Source: Trichomonas vaginalis G3 (taxonomy: Eukaryota; Parabasalia; Trichomonadida; Trichomonadidae). Taken from it: a stretch of 64,000 bases of DNA. Positions 62,210-64,000 of this stretch are shown one piece after another; position 1 is the stretch's first letter; each line of letters starts with the position of its first letter. The position numbers and the translations under genes were made by a program. The stretch spans positions 27,543,896-27,607,895 of the forward strand of contig NC_067206.1 of the NCBI RefSeq assembly GCF_026262505.1, read 5' to 3'. Below the pieces are notes generated by a model. The model saw nothing but the letters and a program-made list of their open reading frames with translations, was not told the DNA's origin and did no database searches.

Positions 62210-64000
62210 ATATTGATGTCTATTTAATATATGAAAAAAAATATCAAAATGAAAATGAGATGGGAAATTTAACTATGTTCACAATCTGACATATAAATTT
62301 CATATAACCATCTATATTTATACCTGAGTGTTTCATATATTCATCAATATTCTGAATAAAATGTAAAATTTTTATGAAGACAAAGTTTGACCATAAGAAA
62401 TCTTCCACCATGAAGCTTTAGTATGATTACATATCACATGAATATAAATTTATTTGACATTTCTACATAAACTGTGAAAATCAAAAGAGGAAACTATCAA
62501 TTTTTGAATAGTTTACATTTCTAATGATAATAGTACCTAAACTGAGAGTGAGGGTAAATTATCAAACATGTGAGCCCGAATAAGCAGAACATGCAATATG
62601 TAGTTGCTTCTAGTTATGCTTAAATTTCTGTTTTGAAGCTAGAATTAAATTTCAAAATCTTAAATTTTGAAGTTAAATCCGACGTTCAATATAAATTTAT
62701 TTTATTAACTTCTTTTAATAATAAATATTAATTTTAATTTTATGTTGGATTTTTATCTTGAAACTGAGGCGAAAACGATAAATCTCATTTTCATCTCAAT
62801 TTTTCTGAGTCTCTTTAAAAGTGTTTATATTAATGTAGAGAATTGAAATTTATGGCATTTAAGTTAAAACACTTGATCTAATAAATAGAAAAGCTTAGTA
62901 GCAATTACTTTTTTTTTAAATTGAATTTAATTTATTTTTTTGTTGGATTTTTAATTTGTAAAGTTTCATTTTCTCATTTGGATGAGTCAAGCTCATATTC
63001 AAGATTATGAACATATTGCTTCTCATATCAGTGAATATATTGACGAAGGTAATTTCTTTGATGTATTTGAAATAGAAGACATCAAAAAGATCATGAAAAT
63101 TTCAAATTTTACAGCAAATGGCTTCATTGCTCTTCTTGAGCAGTCACATCCTACTATCAATGCAAATAAATTATATGCTTGTACTCGAAATGCTAATATT
63201 TATATTCAAAACTTTGAAGATGTTATTTCAACACTGAAATCAATCAAAAAGTACATGAAACTCAGAATACTTAATAGTATTGTTGACTTTTTAGATTCCA
63301 AAGGAAAAGAAATATACGATTCTACAGAGAAAATCCAAAAACTTCAAACAGAGCTAAACGAAATTCCAAAACAAAAAAGTGACAACGAAATACAATCACT
63401 TCAATCTCAACTCAATCAAATCAATGAAGAAAGCAACAAATTAAAAGAAAAACTCAATGAAATGGAAAGTAACACCAATCAAGCCGATGAAACAATTTTA
63501 TCAAAAATTAAAGAGCTAAAGGAATCAGATGATTTCGAAAGTATCTACAATTTCCTTGATGAGCTTTCATCTCAAGGAAATCGAAAAATGATTTCAAAAG
63601 CATGTGAAGAAGGACTTTGGAAGAAGACAACTACTGTACATTTTCGAGATGATGGTGATGAGTTTGATGAAAGGAATGTACTTCATGTAGCAAGTAATAA
63701 AGGAAATCTCAAACTTGTCAAATCTCTCATTGAATGCGGCTGTGATAAAGGTACAAAGAGTTCACGTGGCTTGACTCCACTCAATTATGCATCGTTTATT
63801 GGCCATATTGAAATTGTTAAATATCTTATCTCTGTTGGAGCTGATATAGAAGCAAAGGATATTGAAGGAGATACTTCACTCATTTATGCATCAAGAAATG
63901 GTCATCTTGAAGTTGTTCAATATTTAATCGCTATTGGTGCTAATAAAGAAGCAAAGGATAATGATGGATGTACTCCACTCGATTATGCATCAAGTAATGG
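62210..64000. repeat. Tandem unit 6 (partial, runs off the window)
   Basis: It starts at the same ATATTGATG junction and continues as unit 5 to the window edge. The array extends further. Confidence 0.9.
62982..64000 (+). CDS. Ankyrin-repeat protein, array copy 6 (partial, first ~340 aa)
   Basis: Open from the ATG (TCATTT at 62974-62979) to the window end. Helical N-terminus, coiled coil ~113-180 and the first three to four ankyrin repeats are visible and match copy 5. The number of repeats cannot be told. Confidence 0.88.
   Translation, partial: MSQAHIQDYEHIASHISEYIDEGNFFDVFEIEDIKKIMKISNFTANGFIALLEQSHPTINANKLYACTRNANIYIQNFEDVISTLKSIKKYMKLRILNSIVDFLDSKGKEIYDSTEKIQKLQTELNEIPKQKSDNEIQSLQSQLNQINEESNKLKEKLNEMESNTNQADETILSKIKELKESDDFESIYNFLDELSSQGNRKMISKACEEGLWKKTTTVHFRDDGDEFDERNVLHVASNKGNLKLVKSLIECGCDKGTKSSRGLTPLNYASFIGHIEIVKYLISVGADIEAKDIEGDTSLIYASRNGHLEVVQYLIAIGANKEAKDNDGCTPLDYASSN

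Noticed and set aside
1-64000. tRNA or rRNA genes
   Set aside because: No tRNA-like cloverleaf or rRNA sequence was noticed; a covariance search was not possible here.

Overview
The window looks like nuclear DNA of a trichomonad protist, most likely Trichomonas vaginalis or a close relative. The reasons are: intronless AT-rich genes; a host-type initiator (TCATTT, fitting TCAYWW) six bases before the ankyrin-gene ATGs; a CCTTTT box before the helicase ATG; a TAAA signal overlapping the helicase stop codon; a large trichomonad-style ankyrin protein family; and a ~25 kb Maverick/Polinton. The species name is an inference.

Layout. Bases 1-529 are the right end of one Maverick, including the start of its adenine methyltransferase gene. 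Bases 580-1820 are a non-coding, TA-flanked, mariner-like inverted-repeat element containing a ~430 bp near-perfect palindrome. From 1828 to the window end lies a head-to-tail tandem array of at least six units. Each unit has about 0.8 kb of upstream DNA, a plus-strand ankyrin-repeat gene, a ~107 bp convergent gap, and a minus-strand Ski2-like (Brr2/ASCC3-type) helicase gene. Unit lengths are about 9167, 6788, 6786, 6590 and 6094 bp. The differences are almost exactly whole 99 bp ankyrin repeats (about 37, 13, 13, 11 and 6 repeats). Only the first helicase copy is fully open; the other four carry different one- to three-base changes, which may be real decay or assembly error.

Between units 2 and 3, exactly at the unit junction, sits a second Maverick/Polinton (17783-42733, ~25 kb). 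It has a 6 bp target duplication TGAGTT, long terminal inverted repeats, terminal A/T tracts and a terminal nested hairpin. Its parts are: a Q-rich coiled-coil region, double-jelly-roll major capsid, a minor-capsid candidate, SF3 helicase, packaging ATPase, KilA-N and KilA-N/GIY-YIG proteins, two paralogous virion-like proteins, protein-primed DNA polymerase B, amphipathic MG-start proteins, retroviral-like integrase, a phage-type tail-fibre/collar protein, small proteins and a D12-class adenine methyltransferase. The element is broken overall (roughly two dozen breaks), though several genes look whole. It appears young because its target duplication and ends are intact and it interrupts a recently amplified array. 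A recurring TTTTTA box 10-13 bases before many of its ATGs suggests element-specific promoters distinct from the host initiator.

The host array and the Maverick seem functionally unrelated. The array looks like a locus that changes ankyrin-repeat number by unequal recombination while carrying the helicase as a passenger or partner.
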